From Hyphococcus flavus (lineage in GTDB: Bacteria > Pseudomonadota > Alphaproteobacteria > Caulobacterales > Parvularculaceae), in NCBI RefSeq assembly GCF_028748065.1, contig NZ_CP118166.1, positions 3,053,501 through 3,117,500 on the forward strand: a stretch of 64,000 nucleotides of DNA, read 5' to 3'. The notes below the pieces were generated by a model. It was not told the DNA's origin and ran no database searches. It worked only from the letters and a program-made list of their open reading frames with translations. Each line of letters starts with the position of its first letter. The stretch's first letter is position 1. The translations under genes and the position numbers were made by a program. This document shows, piece after piece, positions 34,943-43,955 of this stretch.

Positions 34943-35620
34943 ATGGCCGAGACGGACATTTTTTATTGTGAGCCCCGCGAAAAAACGGGCACAGGCGGCG
35001 CCAGAGCTGCAAGACGGGCGCAATGGGTGCCGGGCGTGCTTTACGGCGGCGGCGCCGATCCGGTGGCGATCCAGTTAAAAAAGAACGAAGTTGAGAAGGC
35101 CTTCAAAAACGGCCGGCTTCGCTCCCACCTCGCCAAGATCGATGTTCCTGGCGAAGATGGTCAACAGCCAGTCATCGCTCGAGACGTGCAGATTCACCCG
35201 GTCAAAGGCCTCCCGGTTCATGTCGACCTTATGCGAGTCGACGAAAAGACACGCCTCGACGTTGCCGTTCCTGTTCGCTTCATTAACGAAGAAAAATCGC
35301 CTGGCCTGAAAAAAGGCGGCGTTCTTAACGTTGTCCGGCACGCGGTTGAGGTTTACGCACCAGCCACAGCCATTCCGGAAGTATTCGAGCTTGACGTTGA
35401 CGGTCTTGAAGTTGGCGACAGCATCCATGCTTCTGCTATTAAATTACCTGACGGGGTGACCCACGTCATCACTGATCGTGATTTTACCATTGCCACAATC
35501 GCTGCTCCATCCGCCCTTCGTTCAGCGGACGAGGAAGCAGAAGCTGCCGAGGCCGATGCAGAATCTGAAAGTGATGAGGCTGGCGATGCGGAAAATGAAG
35601 CAGAAGATAAAGAAGAGTAA
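34943..35620 (+). CDS. rplY: 50S ribosomal protein L25/general stress protein Ctc
   Basis: A 225-residue long-form L25 (Ctc type), which binds 5S rRNA. The N-terminal L25 domain has GTGGARAARRAQWVPGVLYG; the C-terminal TL5/CTC domain includes VDLMRVDEKTRLDVAVPVRF and LDVDGLEVGDSIHASAIKLP. The tail is extremely acidic (EAEAAEADAESESDEAGDAE), a common feature in long forms. It leads the operon rplY-pth-ychF. Confidence 0.96.
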   Translation: MAETDIFYCEPREKTGTGGARAARRAQWVPGVLYGGGADPVAIQLKKNEVEKAFKNGRLRSHLAKIDVPGEDGQQPVIARDVQIHPVKGLPVHVDLMRVDEKTRLDVAVPVRFINEEKSPGLKKGGVLNVVRHAVEVYAPATAIPEVFELDVDGLEVGDSIHASAIKLPDGVTHVITDRDFTIATIAAPSALRSADEEAEAAEADAESESDEAGDAENEAEDKEE

Positions 35621-35672
35621 CACCCTCTTCTTTGTCTGATCCGTTTGCTACTGACGCCTATGGAGCGCATCC

Positions 35673-36386
35673 ATGCTGCTGCTTGTGGGGCTTGGAAATC
35701 CGGGCGAAAAATATGCCCGTCATCGGCACAATGTTGGATTCATGGCGGCGGATGCCATAGCTGACGCTCACGGTTTCGACGCGCAAAAATCAAAGTTTCG
35801 GGGTGAATTGCGGGAGGGGTTTCTTGCTGGGCCCGCTGGCCGCACGAAAGCGCTTATACTCAAACCGCAAACCTATATGAACGAATCCGGGCGTTCTGTG
35901 GGCGAAGCCTTGCGGTTTTACAAGTTACCGCCCGAAGACGTTTTTGTGTTTTACGATGAGTTGGACCTCGCGCCCGGAAAGCTGCGCGTGAAAACAGGCG
36001 GCGGCGCGGCGGGACACAATGGTATCAGGTCAATAGAAGCTCATATTGGCAATGAATTTCACCGCATCAGAATTGGCATAGGGCATCCGGGAGACAAGTC
36101 CCGAGTTACAGGCCATGTTTTAGGTGACTTCGCAAAAACTGATTATGAATGGTTATCTCCAATGCTTGATGCGATCGCACAAGCAGCGCCTCTGCTCTCA
36201 GACGAAAACTCAAACAAATTTGCAAGCTCAGTCGCCCAAAACCTAGTTCCCAACAGATCGGAACCGGCAAAAGCCGAGAATTCAACAACCGGTACTAACA
36301 CTGCAAGCGCTCGCGTTACGGACGAAAAAACAACAAAGAACCCTTTTGCCGACGCGCTTCAGAATCTTTTACGCGGCAAAGAATAG
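35673..36386 (+). CDS. pth: Peptidyl-tRNA hydrolase
   Basis: Pth releases tRNA from stalled peptidyl-tRNA. The N-terminus LLVGLGNPGEKYARHRHNVGF carries the catalytic Asn and His, and LILKPQTYMNESGRSV and FYDELDLAPGKLRVK are present, along with GGGAAGHNGIRSI. At 237 residues it is longer than the usual 190 or so: a Thr/Ser/Lys-rich extension follows residue 190. It is 52 bases after rplY and 12 before ychF. Confidence 0.96.
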   Translation: MLLLVGLGNPGEKYARHRHNVGFMAADAIADAHGFDAQKSKFRGELREGFLAGPAGRTKALILKPQTYMNESGRSVGEALRFYKLPPEDVFVFYDELDLAPGKLRVKTGGGAAGHNGIRSIEAHIGNEFHRIRIGIGHPGDKSRVTGHVLGDFAKTDYEWLSPMLDAIAQAAPLLSDENSNKFASSVAQNLVPNRSEPAKAENSTTGTNTASARVTDEKTTKNPFADALQNLLRGKE

Positions 36387-36398
36387 AAAGATAAGTTG

Positions 36399-37496
36399 AT
36401 GGGTTTCAAATGCGGAATTGTCGGCCTTCCAAACGTTGGAAAGTCAACACTGTTTAACGCACTGACGAAAACAGCGGCGGCGCAAGCAGCCAATTACCCT
36501 TTCTGCACAATTGAACCAAACGTCGGAGATGTTGCTGTTCCTGAACCACGTTTGAGCAAACTCGCTGAAATCGCAACATCGGCAGAAATCATTCCTGCAC
36601 GCATGCAGTTTGTTGATATCGCTGGTCTTGTGAAAGGCGCATCAAAGGGCGAAGGTCTCGGCAACCAGTTTCTTGCAAATATTCGCGAGGTGGACGCGGT
36701 TGTATACGTTTTGCGATGTTTTGATGACGACGACATCACCCACGTGGCTGGCAAGATCGACCCTATTGCTGACTTTGATGTTGTTGAAACAGAACTCATG
36801 CTCGCAGATCTCGAAAGCCTCGAAAAGCGCCGCATCAACACAGAAAAAAAAGCAAAGGGTCAGGATAAAGAAGCGAAAGCCACACTTGCCTTGATAGACA
36901 AAGCTCTGGTGGAGTTGCGGGAAGGACGCCCTGCCCGTCACGCAGAAGTTGAAGAAGACGAGAAAAAAGGCTGGGCTGAGCTACAGCTCCTGACATCGAA
37001 ACCAATTCTTTTCGTCGCCAACGTCGACGAAGAATCGGCTGCGGAAGGCAACGAATACTCAAAATTGGTTGAGCAACGCGCGCAGGAAGAAATGGCGGCC
37101 GCGATTGTTATATCCGCCAAAATTGAATCGGAACTCGCTCAACTTTCCGATACCGAACAAGCCGAGTTTCTCGAAACGATCGGACTGGAAGAGCCAGGCC
37201 TTAACCGGCTGATAAGAACTGGTTACGACCTTCTTAACTTGCAAACATACTTTACGGCGGGACCGAAGGAAGCGCGCGCATGGACTGTTCGCCGGGGTGC
37301 TTCAGCACCTCAGGCAGCAGGCGTCATTCATACGGATTTTGAAAAGGGCTTTATCCGTGCCGAAACGATTTCCTATGACGACTACGTCGGTTTAGGCGGC
37401 GAGCTTGCAGCCAAAGAGGCGGGAAAGATGCGCCTGGAAGGCAAAGACTACGTTGTTCAGGACGGAGATGTCATGCACTTCCGCTTTAACAACTAA
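36399..37496 (+). CDS. ychF: Redox-regulated P-loop ATPase/GTPase YchF (OLA1 family)
   Basis: A 365-residue Obg-superfamily protein with P-loop GLPNVGKSTLFNALT, DIAGLVKGASKGEGLGN (G3 region) and the altered G4 motif NVDE, the mark of YchF proteins that prefer ATP. The C-terminal TGS domain (QTYFTAGPKEARAWTVRRG) is intact. YchF binds the ribosome and dampens stress responses. ATG 36399 was chosen over a TTG one codon earlier. Confidence 0.97.
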   Translation: MGFKCGIVGLPNVGKSTLFNALTKTAAAQAANYPFCTIEPNVGDVAVPEPRLSKLAEIATSAEIIPARMQFVDIAGLVKGASKGEGLGNQFLANIREVDAVVYVLRCFDDDDITHVAGKIDPIADFDVVETELMLADLESLEKRRINTEKKAKGQDKEAKATLALIDKALVELREGRPARHAEVEEDEKKGWAELQLLTSKPILFVANVDEESAAEGNEYSKLVEQRAQEEMAAAIVISAKIESELAQLSDTEQAEFLETIGLEEPGLNRLIRTGYDLLNLQTYFTAGPKEARAWTVRRGASAPQAAGVIHTDFEKGFIRAETISYDDYVGLGGELAAKEAGKMRLEGKDYVVQDGDVMHFRFNN

Positions 37497-37572
37497 TCAG
37501 GCCTCACACCCTCAAGACTTTGTTTAGCTTTGTTTTACGCGTGATTAAGCTTAACATTGTATCTTTAATTCT

Positions 37573-38301
37573 ATGAACGCGCCATTAGATACACACCGTC
37601 GCCGAGCACGCCGTCATGATGCTGCTCTGATTGTGCGTTTCTCAATTAATGGCGGCGCTGAACAAACCAGCGAGACGCTAAACTTCACATCCAAGAGCCT
37701 TGCAGTCAGAAGCGCTTGCAGTGCTAGAAAGGGTGACTTTGTCAGTGTCCGCTTCGGGCTCTTGCCGTCCATTTCAGGCGAAGTCGTTCGAGTTTTTCCA
37801 GAAGGTTTTGCAGTGATCCTTAGCGAGGAGTCATTGGAACTCCTTGCACAAACCGCTAACGACCCAGCAATGGATGCAGCAGCGGATTTCACTGAAGCGT
37901 CTTCAGAAAATAATGTTTTAAGTCCTTATATTCGGGCAAATTCGACCATAGAAGCACGCATCCGGTTGAGCACAGCACCGGAACAAAACAAGATGTCCCG
38001 ACGTCATTATCTGACGTTGATCACTGCAGACGCGACACCGTTGGCGAATGTCGGCAGTATTTGGTTGAAATCCAATCAGACACGTTGGAGCTCACGTGCA
38101 TTGCAATTCAAACGTCATGGCGACCGCGGCTATGCGCTCATCGGAATGAATGACTGGCAACTGCACATGGCGGCAGCGTACGGCCTAACGATTGGAATCA
38201 TAAACTCAGCGATGGAAGATTGGTCCTTCGCTATTGACGCTGAACCGTTTGCCGATCACCTCTATGCTTTAGAGCCCAACGAATTCGCCATTAGCGCTTA
38301 A
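37573..38301 (+). CDS. PilZ-like domain protein with unassigned C-terminal half
   Basis: A 242-residue protein. The N-terminal segment RRRARRHDAALIVRFSING, then NFTSKSLAVRSACSARKGDF and VRVFPEGFAVIL resembles a PilZ (c-di-GMP-binding) domain: an RxxxR-like arginine cluster is present, but the second motif (usually DxSxxG) is only NFTSKSL. The C-terminal part (about 110-242) is unfamiliar. Binding of c-di-GMP is therefore doubtful. It overlaps the convergent mtnP stop by 11 bases. Confidence 0.62.
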   Translation: MNAPLDTHRRRARRHDAALIVRFSINGGAEQTSETLNFTSKSLAVRSACSARKGDFVSVRFGLLPSISGEVVRVFPEGFAVILSEESLELLAQTANDPAMDAAADFTEASSENNVLSPYIRANSTIEARIRLSTAPEQNKMSRRHYLTLITADATPLANVGSIWLKSNQTRWSSRALQFKRHGDRGYALIGMNDWQLHMAAAYGLTIGIINSAMEDWSFAIDAEPFADHLYALEPNEFAISA

Positions 38302-39172
38302 GAAAGCGGCCCGCGACAGCATCCAGCTTTTTCAAAGCCGCTGACGAGCGCGCCGAAGGCGGCGTTATGACCGCCATATCGAGCATTTTTTCAACGCCGG
38401 ATGGCGAAGGAGTTCTCTCCGGCCCGAGGCGGACGGCAATATTTTCTATCAGTTTTGCAGCGTTGTCTTTATTGGCTTTGATCGTTTCGAGAACTTTAGC
38501 CACCTCCACCGCACCTTCACTTTCATTCCAGCAATCGTAATCAGTCACCATGGCGGCGATTGCATACGGCAACTCTGCCTCTCGAGCCAGTTTCGCTTCA
38601 GGCATCGCAGTCATACCTATCACATCACACCCCCAGGACTTGTACAGGTTAGATTCAGCCCGTGAAGAAAACTGCGGCCCATCAATGCAGATATATGTTC
38701 CGCCGTGGCTGTTCGGGATAGAAAGTTCAGAGCAAGAAATTTCTAACGCTTCAGCAAGCGCCGGACAAACGGGATCCGCCATGGAAACATGCGCAACAAA
38801 GCCAGATTCGAAAAAACTTTTCTCCCGGCCGCCTGTCCGGTCGATAAATTGATCGGCAATTACAAACATTCCGGGAGGCAGCGCCTCCTTAAATGAACCG
38901 CACGCCGAAAGCGAAATCAGGTCTGTCACGCCTGCCCGTTTCAGCGCATCAATATTCGCGCGATAGTTCACTTGGTGTGGCGGAATTGCGTGTCCATTGC
39001 CATGCCGCGCAAGAAACACGAGATCGACATCGGCAATTGTTCCTTTGACTAGGCTGTCAGACGGCTTGCCCCATGGCGTCTCGACTTCGACACGCTGGAC
39101 GGCATCTAGCGCCTCAATCGCGTAAATGCCTGAACCGCCGATAATTCCTATTACGCGTTTGTTCTGAACCAT
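38291..39172 (-). CDS. mtnP: S-methyl-5'-thioadenosine phosphorylase
   Basis: MtnP splits methylthioadenosine with phosphate, the first step of methionine salvage. The 293-residue protein has IGIIGGSGIYAIEAL, LARHGNGHAIPPHQVNYRAN, the phosphate/adenine-site region SACGSFKEALPPGMFVIADQ, IDGPQFSSRAES and IGMTAMPEAKLAREAE, all typical of the MTAP branch. A terminator for the upstream cytochrome bc1 operon lies just ahead of its start codon. Confidence 0.95.
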   Translation of the reverse strand: MVQNKRVIGIIGGSGIYAIEALDAVQRVEVETPWGKPSDSLVKGTIADVDLVFLARHGNGHAIPPHQVNYRANIDALKRAGVTDLISLSACGSFKEALPPGMFVIADQFIDRTGGREKSFFESGFVAHVSMADPVCPALAEALEISCSELSIPNSHGGTYICIDGPQFSSRAESNLYKSWGCDVIGMTAMPEAKLAREAELPYAIAAMVTDYDCWNESEGAVEVAKVLETIKANKDNAAKLIENIAVRLGPERTPSPSGVEKMLDMAVITPPSARSSAALKKLDAVAGRFLKR

Positions 39173-39190
39173 ATTTAGCTATTCCAATTG

Positions 39191-39227
39191 AAAAAAACCG
39201 GCGCCGCAGTGTGCTGCCGCGCCGGTT
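39191..39227 (-). terminator. Rho-independent terminator of the petABC operon
   Basis: On the minus strand AACCGGCGC pairs with GCGCCGGTT, with an inner GCAG/CTGC helix, and is followed by a T-run (A-run 39191-39197 on the plus strand). It starts 33 bases after the cytochrome c1 stop codon and separates petABC from mtnP. Confidence 0.9.
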
Positions 39228-39259
39228 CTATCGCAACTCGTAATCTTGTGATCAGGCCG

Positions 39260-40183
39260 TTAGTGCTGATCTGACCAGACTTGGCGATAAGACCAGTAGA
39301 GGATGCCCGCTAGAATGATCAGGTAAATGATCGACATAACGCCCAACGCCTTGCGCTGTTCCATTTTAGGCTCTGCGGCCCACATCAGGAATTCAACGAC
39401 GTCCTTGGCATACTGCTCGGTGGTCTGCGGGCTATCGTCACCATACTCGATAATCCCGTCTGCTAAAGGCGGAGCCATTGCAAGTACGCCGCCGAGCGGA
39501 ACCTCGACGCCTTCAACGGCGTGTCCGTCATGCATGTATTCCGGCTTCATGTTTTGAGACATATCGCCCGGGAAATAAGGATTGTAGTACTGGCCAGGTG
39601 CGATCTGAACCGTCGATGGCGCATCTTCGTAGCCCGTAAGTAGCGCATAGAGATAGTCTGGGCCTGCGTGGCGCGCCTTGGTGATCAACGACAGGTCGGG
39701 CGGTACTGCATTGTTATTGGCCAGCCGCGCAATAGCATCGTTGGCATAGGGGCCGGGAATGCGGTCAGACGGCAACGCCGGACGCTGAAACATTTCACCA
39801 GTGTCATCCGGACCATCAGTCACTTGAAATTTATAATTAGCCGCCAGCGCTTTAACGACCGGATTATCGTTCGGGTTGGAGCAGTCAATATTTTCCGGAA
39901 TACCGGCTGGGCAACTATCGAGATAGAACGGCCCGCTCTGTTGGCCGAGATTTCGGAACGAGACGAGATCAAGGCTATGGCACTGCGAACAGACGGCTTC
40001 ATAGACCTGATAGCCGCGCTGAAGCGCATTCTGGTCAAAGCTGCCGAATGGACCGTTAAAGTGCCAATCCTCTTTGTGAGGATGTTTCGCTTTGCCTGAG
40101 GCGGCATCCGCAGCGGTGGTTGCAGCCAGAGCCGCTGCAAAGCTGATAAAGGCGACGCGGGCGATTGATTTTATCGTCATCAT
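39260..40183 (-). CDS. petC: Cytochrome c1 (bc1 complex)
   Basis: A 307-residue cytochrome c1. The signal peptide ends ATTAADAA, the heme-binding CSQCH is at 65-69 (C65, C68, H69), and the distal methionine is probably in the LAMAPPLAD region. A C-terminal anchor LGVMSIIYLIILAGILYW holds it in the inner membrane. It carries electrons from the Rieske centre to cytochrome c. It is the last gene of petABC, with a gap of five bases after cytochrome b. Confidence 0.95.
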   Translation of the reverse strand: MMTIKSIARVAFISFAAALAATTAADAASGKAKHPHKEDWHFNGPFGSFDQNALQRGYQVYEAVCSQCHSLDLVSFRNLGQQSGPFYLDSCPAGIPENIDCSNPNDNPVVKALAANYKFQVTDGPDDTGEMFQRPALPSDRIPGPYANDAIARLANNNAVPPDLSLITKARHAGPDYLYALLTGYEDAPSTVQIAPGQYYNPYFPGDMSQNMKPEYMHDGHAVEGVEVPLGGVLAMAPPLADGIIEYGDDSPQTTEQYAKDVVEFLMWAAEPKMEQRKALGVMSIIYLIILAGILYWSYRQVWSDQH

Positions 40184-40188
40184 GGGTC

Positions 40189-41481
40189 TTACTCCGCCGG
40201 CGCAACAGCGCCAGGCGCTTCAGAAGTTTCAGCTTTCGATGATTTTTTCAGCACCGACTCGGCGATCGATTTAGGCAGCGGTTTGGGCGTTTCGAGAATT
40301 CCGAGCAAGGGCAGAATGATCAGGAAGAACCCGAAATAATAAGCGGTAGCGATCTGTGCGAACATCACATAGCTGCCTTCCGCTGGCTTGCCGCCAAGGT
40401 AGCCAAGAGCGATACATGCGATCACAAACAAGAAGAACCACATACGCGCCACTGGACGATAACGCATGGAGCGCACCTTCGACGTGTCGAGCCACGGCAA
40501 GACAAACAAGATCAGGATCGAGGAGAACATAGCGATGACGCCGCCGAGTTTCGACGAGATCGGGCCGATGTCGAAAGTGACAGCGCGCAGGATCGCGTAG
40601 AACGGCAGGAAGTACCATTCGGGTACGATCGACGCAGGCGTCGAAAGCGGGTTTGCCTCAATATAGTTATCCGGGTGACCAAGACCGCTCGGATTAAAAA
40701 AGACAAACATCGCGAACAGGATAAGGAAGACGACAATCGCAAAACCGTCTTTCACCGTATAATAGGGATGGAAAGGCACAGCGTCTTTCTTAACGTCTTT
40801 GATCTCAACACCTGACGGGTTGTTGTTTCCACTCGTGTGGAAAGCCCAGATGTGCAGCGCCACAACACCGAAGATCGCGAACGGCAACAAATAGTGCAAC
40901 GAGAAGAAACGGTTCAGCGTCGGGTTATCAACGGAAAAACCGCCCCATAACAGTGTCCGGATATCCTCGCCGATCAGCGGGATCGCCGAGAACAGGTTTG
41001 TGATAACCGTCGCACCCCAATAGGACATCTGCCCCCATGGCAAAACGTAACCCATGAACGCTGTCGCCATCATCAGAAGGAAAATCACAACGCCCAGCAT
41101 CCAGACAACTTCACGTGGCTCTTTATAGGAGCCGTAATAAAGACCACGGAACATGTGGATATAGACAGCAAGAAAGAACATGGACGCGCCGTTAGCGTGA
41201 ATGTAACGCATCAACCAGCCGTAATTCACATCGCGCATGATATGTTCGACACTGGCGAACGCCAGATCCGTGTGCGGCGTATAGTGCATGGCGAGCACGA
41301 TCCCAGTGATAATCTGGATGACGAGACACACGGCCAGGATCGCACCGAACGTCCACCAGTAATTCAGGTTCTTCGGCGTCGGAAAGTCCATGAAATCGGC
41401 GCCAAACCGAACGATCGGCAGCCGCTTGTCCAACCATTTTTCGATGCCGGTGGACGGATTGTAATTAGAAGGATGGCTCAT
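40189..41481 (-). CDS. petB: Cytochrome b (bc1 complex)
   Basis: A 430-residue polytopic membrane protein, with heme-ligand helices ([20 protein letters not shown] and [20 protein letters not shown]), the Qo-site [11 protein letters not shown] and eight hydrophobic segments. A short C-terminal polar tail ([15 protein letters not shown]) follows. It is the quinol-oxidising and quinone-reducing core of complex III, encoded separately from c1, as usual in alphaproteobacteria such as Rhodobacter. Confidence 0.97.
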   Translation of the reverse strand: MSHPSNYNPSTGIEKWLDKRLPIVRFGADFMDFPTPKNLNYWWTFGAILAVCLVIQIITGIVLAMHYTPHTDLAFASVEHIMRDVNYGWLMRYIHANGASMFFLAVYIHMFRGLYYGSYKEPREVVWMLGVVIFLLMMATAFMGYVLPWGQMSYWGATVITNLFSAIPLIGEDIRTLLWGGFSVDNPTLNRFFSLHYLLPFAIFGVVALHIWAFHTSGNNNPSGVEIKDVKKDAVPFHPYYTVKDGFAIVVFLILFAMFVFFNPSGLGHPDNYIEANPLSTPASIVPEWYFLPFYAILRAVTFDIGPISSKLGGVIAMFSSILILFVLPWLDTSKVRSMRYRPVARMWFFLFVIACIALGYLGGKPAEGSYVMFAQIATAYYFGFFLIILPLLGILETPKPLPKSIAESVLKKSSKAETSEAPGAVAPAE

Positions 41482-41495
41482 TTGTTCTTCTACTC

Positions 41496-42092
41496 CTAAC
41501 CAATCTTGACGACGGTGTCGGTGATGAACTCATACGGTGGAACATCGAGGTTCTGCGGCGCCGGTCCTTTCCGGATACGGCCAGCAAGATCGTAGTGCGA
41601 TCCGTGACACGGGCAGAACCAGCCGTTGTATTCACCGCGGTTCTCACCAGCGGTCGTTCCAAGCGGAATACAGCCGAGGTGTGTGCAAACGCCCACCAAG
41701 ATCAGCCATTCAGGTTTTGCTTCGCCGCTTGCCCCGGTGGTAAGATTAGCGTCGGTCGCATCGGCGCTCCCCGACAGGTTCGCGTTTCGCGCAACCGGGT
41801 CTTTCAGAGCCGACAGCGGCGTTGCCTCAGCCTCGCCGATTTCCTCAGCCGTTCGGTGCCGGATAAAGACCGGCTTGCCCTGCCACATAACCTTGATGGC
41901 TTGGCCCGCCGGCACGGCGGTGAGGTCCACTTCTTTTGTGGAAAGCGCCAGAACCGAAGCGTCAGGGTTCATCTGGTGCACCAGCGGCCAGAGCACGGCG
42001 CCAGCGCCGGCGGCGGCAGTCGCTGCGCCAAAGATATGAATAAAATCACGGCGGGTCGGTTCGCCGTCTTCCGTCACGTCTGATGTGGTCAT
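41496..42092 (-). CDS. petA: Rieske iron-sulfur subunit (bc1 complex)
   Basis: A 198-residue Rieske protein. A twin-arginine-like signal anchor ([20 protein letters not shown]) leads, and the [2Fe-2S] ligands lie in CTHLGC (C136, H138) and CPCHGSHYD (C160, H163), with the disulfide cysteines C141 and C162. An insertion with Asn/Ala/Asp repeats lies between residues 100 and 125. I chose the ATG at 42092 because it places the signal normally; an in-frame ATG at 42167 adds 25 unlikely residues. It is the first gene of petABC. Confidence 0.94.
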   Translation of the reverse strand: MTTSDVTEDGEPTRRDFIHIFGAATAAAGAGAVLWPLVHQMNPDASVLALSTKEVDLTAVPAGQAIKVMWQGKPVFIRHRTAEEIGEAEATPLSALKDPVARNANLSGSADATDANLTTGASGEAKPEWLILVGVCTHLGCIPLGTTAGENRGEYNGWFCPCHGSHYDLAGRIRKGPAPQNLDVPPYEFITDTVVKIG

Positions 42093-42246
42093 GGCTGGTC
42101 TTCGCCCTTGGAAATTGCGCCCTAAACGAGAAGAATCGCGGGGCTGTTTGTCATGTTCTATGTACAAAGTCTAGGCGGCGAAGCGCTGCGGCCTAGCGTC
42201 GCTGGATGGGCGGGACATCTATCGAAAACTGTGTAAAAACAGCCCC

Positions 42247-42693
42247 ATGCGCTTGGCCCTGTATCAGCCGGATATCCCCCAGAATGTAGGCGCGGCGATT
42301 CGCGCCGCCGCATGCTTCGGTGCGGCGCTCGATGTGATCGAGCCTTGCGGGTTTCCCTTGAATGCGCGCGAGGTCCGACGGGTGGCTATGGACTACGGCA
42401 ATGGCGCCTCCCCCAGGGCTCATGCGGGTTGGGCGTCGTTTCTGGATACTCTAGGCGCTGCGCGGCTCATTCTGCTGACGACGGCTGCGAAACATTCGAT
42501 CTGGGAGTTTGAATTCAGGCAGGACGATACCCTGCTCATGGGACGGGAAAGCGCCGGCGCGCCGGACGAGATTCATAGCGCCGCCCATGCCCGCCTCAGG
42601 ATTCCCTTGGCGCCCGGCGCGCGCTCCCTCAATGTTCATGTGGCAGCGGCCGTGGCGCTCGCCGAGGCGCGACGGCAAATTGGGTGGGGCTAG
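42247..42693 (+). CDS. trmL: tRNA (cytidine/uridine-34-2'-O)-methyltransferase TrmL
   Basis: A 148-residue SPOUT-class methyltransferase that 2'-O-methylates the wobble base of certain tRNA-Leu. LALYQPDIPQNVGAAIRAAACFGA at the N-terminus and the knot region LLMGRESAGAPDEI and RIPLAPGARSLNVHVAAAVAL match TrmL. It begins the closely spaced plus-strand run that continues through hemF and the peptide transporter. Confidence 0.94.
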   Translation: MRLALYQPDIPQNVGAAIRAAACFGAALDVIEPCGFPLNAREVRRVAMDYGNGASPRAHAGWASFLDTLGAARLILLTTAAKHSIWEFEFRQDDTLLMGRESAGAPDEIHSAAHARLRIPLAPGARSLNVHVAAAVALAEARRQIGWG

Positions 42694-42695
42694 TC

Positions 42696-43067
42696 ATGAC
42701 CAAAGAAAAAGAAAAGCCGCCGATAGAACCGTTTAAATCTTATGTGCGCGGCCTGGCTGTCCCGGGAATAATCATACTGGGGTGCGCCGTTATTGGCGCG
42801 ATTATTTCCATTTTGAACGGAAACACAGCCCCGTCTCAGATTTGGGGGGCGGTAAAATTTGGCGGGTTCATTGGGTTTTTTATTTCAATGGTTGGGGTTT
42901 TCGAAATGGCGGCAGCGCTTTTGTTCGCAGATCGTCGATTGATGAATGGCGTTTACATGACGCTCGGTTATCTAACAGTCTGGTCTATTACCGCCTACGC
43001 GCTGGGAATCTTTGACGGCAATGATGCTTCCTTTTTCGATTTGATAGAATCCAAAGAAGATGAATGA
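42696..43067 (+). CDS. Small integral membrane protein between trmL and hemF
   Basis: A 123-residue protein with four hydrophobic segments, at about 18-38, 50-70, 75-90 and 92-108, and an acidic end (DLIESKEDE). I do not recognise the family. The ATG at 42696 lies two bases after the trmL stop, and hemF starts six bases beyond its stop, so it is in an operon with both. Confidence 0.75.
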   Translation: MTKEKEKPPIEPFKSYVRGLAVPGIIILGCAVIGAIISILNGNTAPSQIWGAVKFGGFIGFFISMVGVFEMAAALLFADRRLMNGVYMTLGYLTVWSITAYALGIFDGNDASFFDLIESKEDE

Positions 43068-43073
43068 CGCCGA

Positions 43074-43946
43074 ATGAATGCTGAAGCGCAAAAAACGAAG
43101 GCAAAATCGTGGTTCGAGAAACTGCGCGACGATTTATGCGCTGCGTTCGAACATATTGAGGACGCCGCCGGCCCGCTTTACGATGGAATGCCCGCAGGGC
43201 GCTTTGAGAAAACACCGTGGCGGCGCGGCGATGGCTCGAAGGACGAAGGCGGCGGCGTTATGGGCATGCTCCACGGACGCGTTTTCGAAAAAGCCGGAAT
43301 CCATACATCGACCGTTTACGGAGAGTTTTCCGAAGAATTCCGGAATCAGATTCCCGGCGCTGAAGAAGACCCGCGTTTTTGGGCGTCTGGCATTTCCCTG
43401 ATCGCGCATCCGCGCAATCCGCATGTGCCGGCAGCGCACATGAACACGCGAATGATTGTCACGACAAAATGGTGGTTCGGCGGCGGTGGCGATCTCAACC
43501 CCATGCATCCAGACTACCGCTCCGAAACCCATGAAGACACCCTCGCCTTTCTTACCGCCATGCAAGCCGCATGCGCTGCTCATGACCAATCTTACTTTTC
43601 AAAGTTCAAGAAATGGTGTGACGAATATTTCTGGCTGCCTCACCGCAATGAACCGCGCGGCGTCGGCGGTATCTTCTATGATCGCCACAACACAGGCGAT
43701 TGGGAGAAAGACTTCAACTTCACGCAGGACGTCGGCAAGGCGTTTCTCGATATTTACCCTAAACTCGTCGCCAAACGCAGGGATCAGCCATGGTCGGACG
43801 ACGACCGTGAAAAGCAGTTGATTCAGCGCGGACGTTACGCCGAGTTCAACCTGCTTTATGATCGCGGCACAACATTCGGCCTAAAAACCGGCGGCAATGT
43901 GAATTCGATTCTTTCCTCACTCCCGCCCGAAGCGAAGTGGCCGTAA
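43074..43946 (+). CDS. hemF: Oxygen-dependent coproporphyrinogen III oxidase
   Basis: HemF decarboxylates coproporphyrinogen III with O2 in heme synthesis. The 290-residue protein has [55 protein letters not shown] and [20 protein letters not shown], all family signatures. Proximity to petABC links heme supply with cytochromes. The peptide-transporter gene starts nine bases later. Confidence 0.97.
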   Translation: MNAEAQKTKAKSWFEKLRDDLCAAFEHIEDAAGPLYDGMPAGRFEKTPWRRGDGSKDEGGGVMGMLHGRVFEKAGIHTSTVYGEFSEEFRNQIPGAEEDPRFWASGISLIAHPRNPHVPAAHMNTRMIVTTKWWFGGGGDLNPMHPDYRSETHEDTLAFLTAMQAACAAHDQSYFSKFKKWCDEYFWLPHRNEPRGVGGIFYDRHNTGDWEKDFNFTQDVGKAFLDIYPKLVAKRRDQPWSDDDREKQLIQRGRYAEFNLLYDRGTTFGLKTGGNVNSILSSLPPEAKWP

Positions 43947-43955
43947 GGAAGCTGG

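Noticed and set aside
34924-34971. A 15-codon leader peptide overlapping the rplY start
   Set aside because: No control codon run, and it overlaps the L25 start without a convincing ribosome site.
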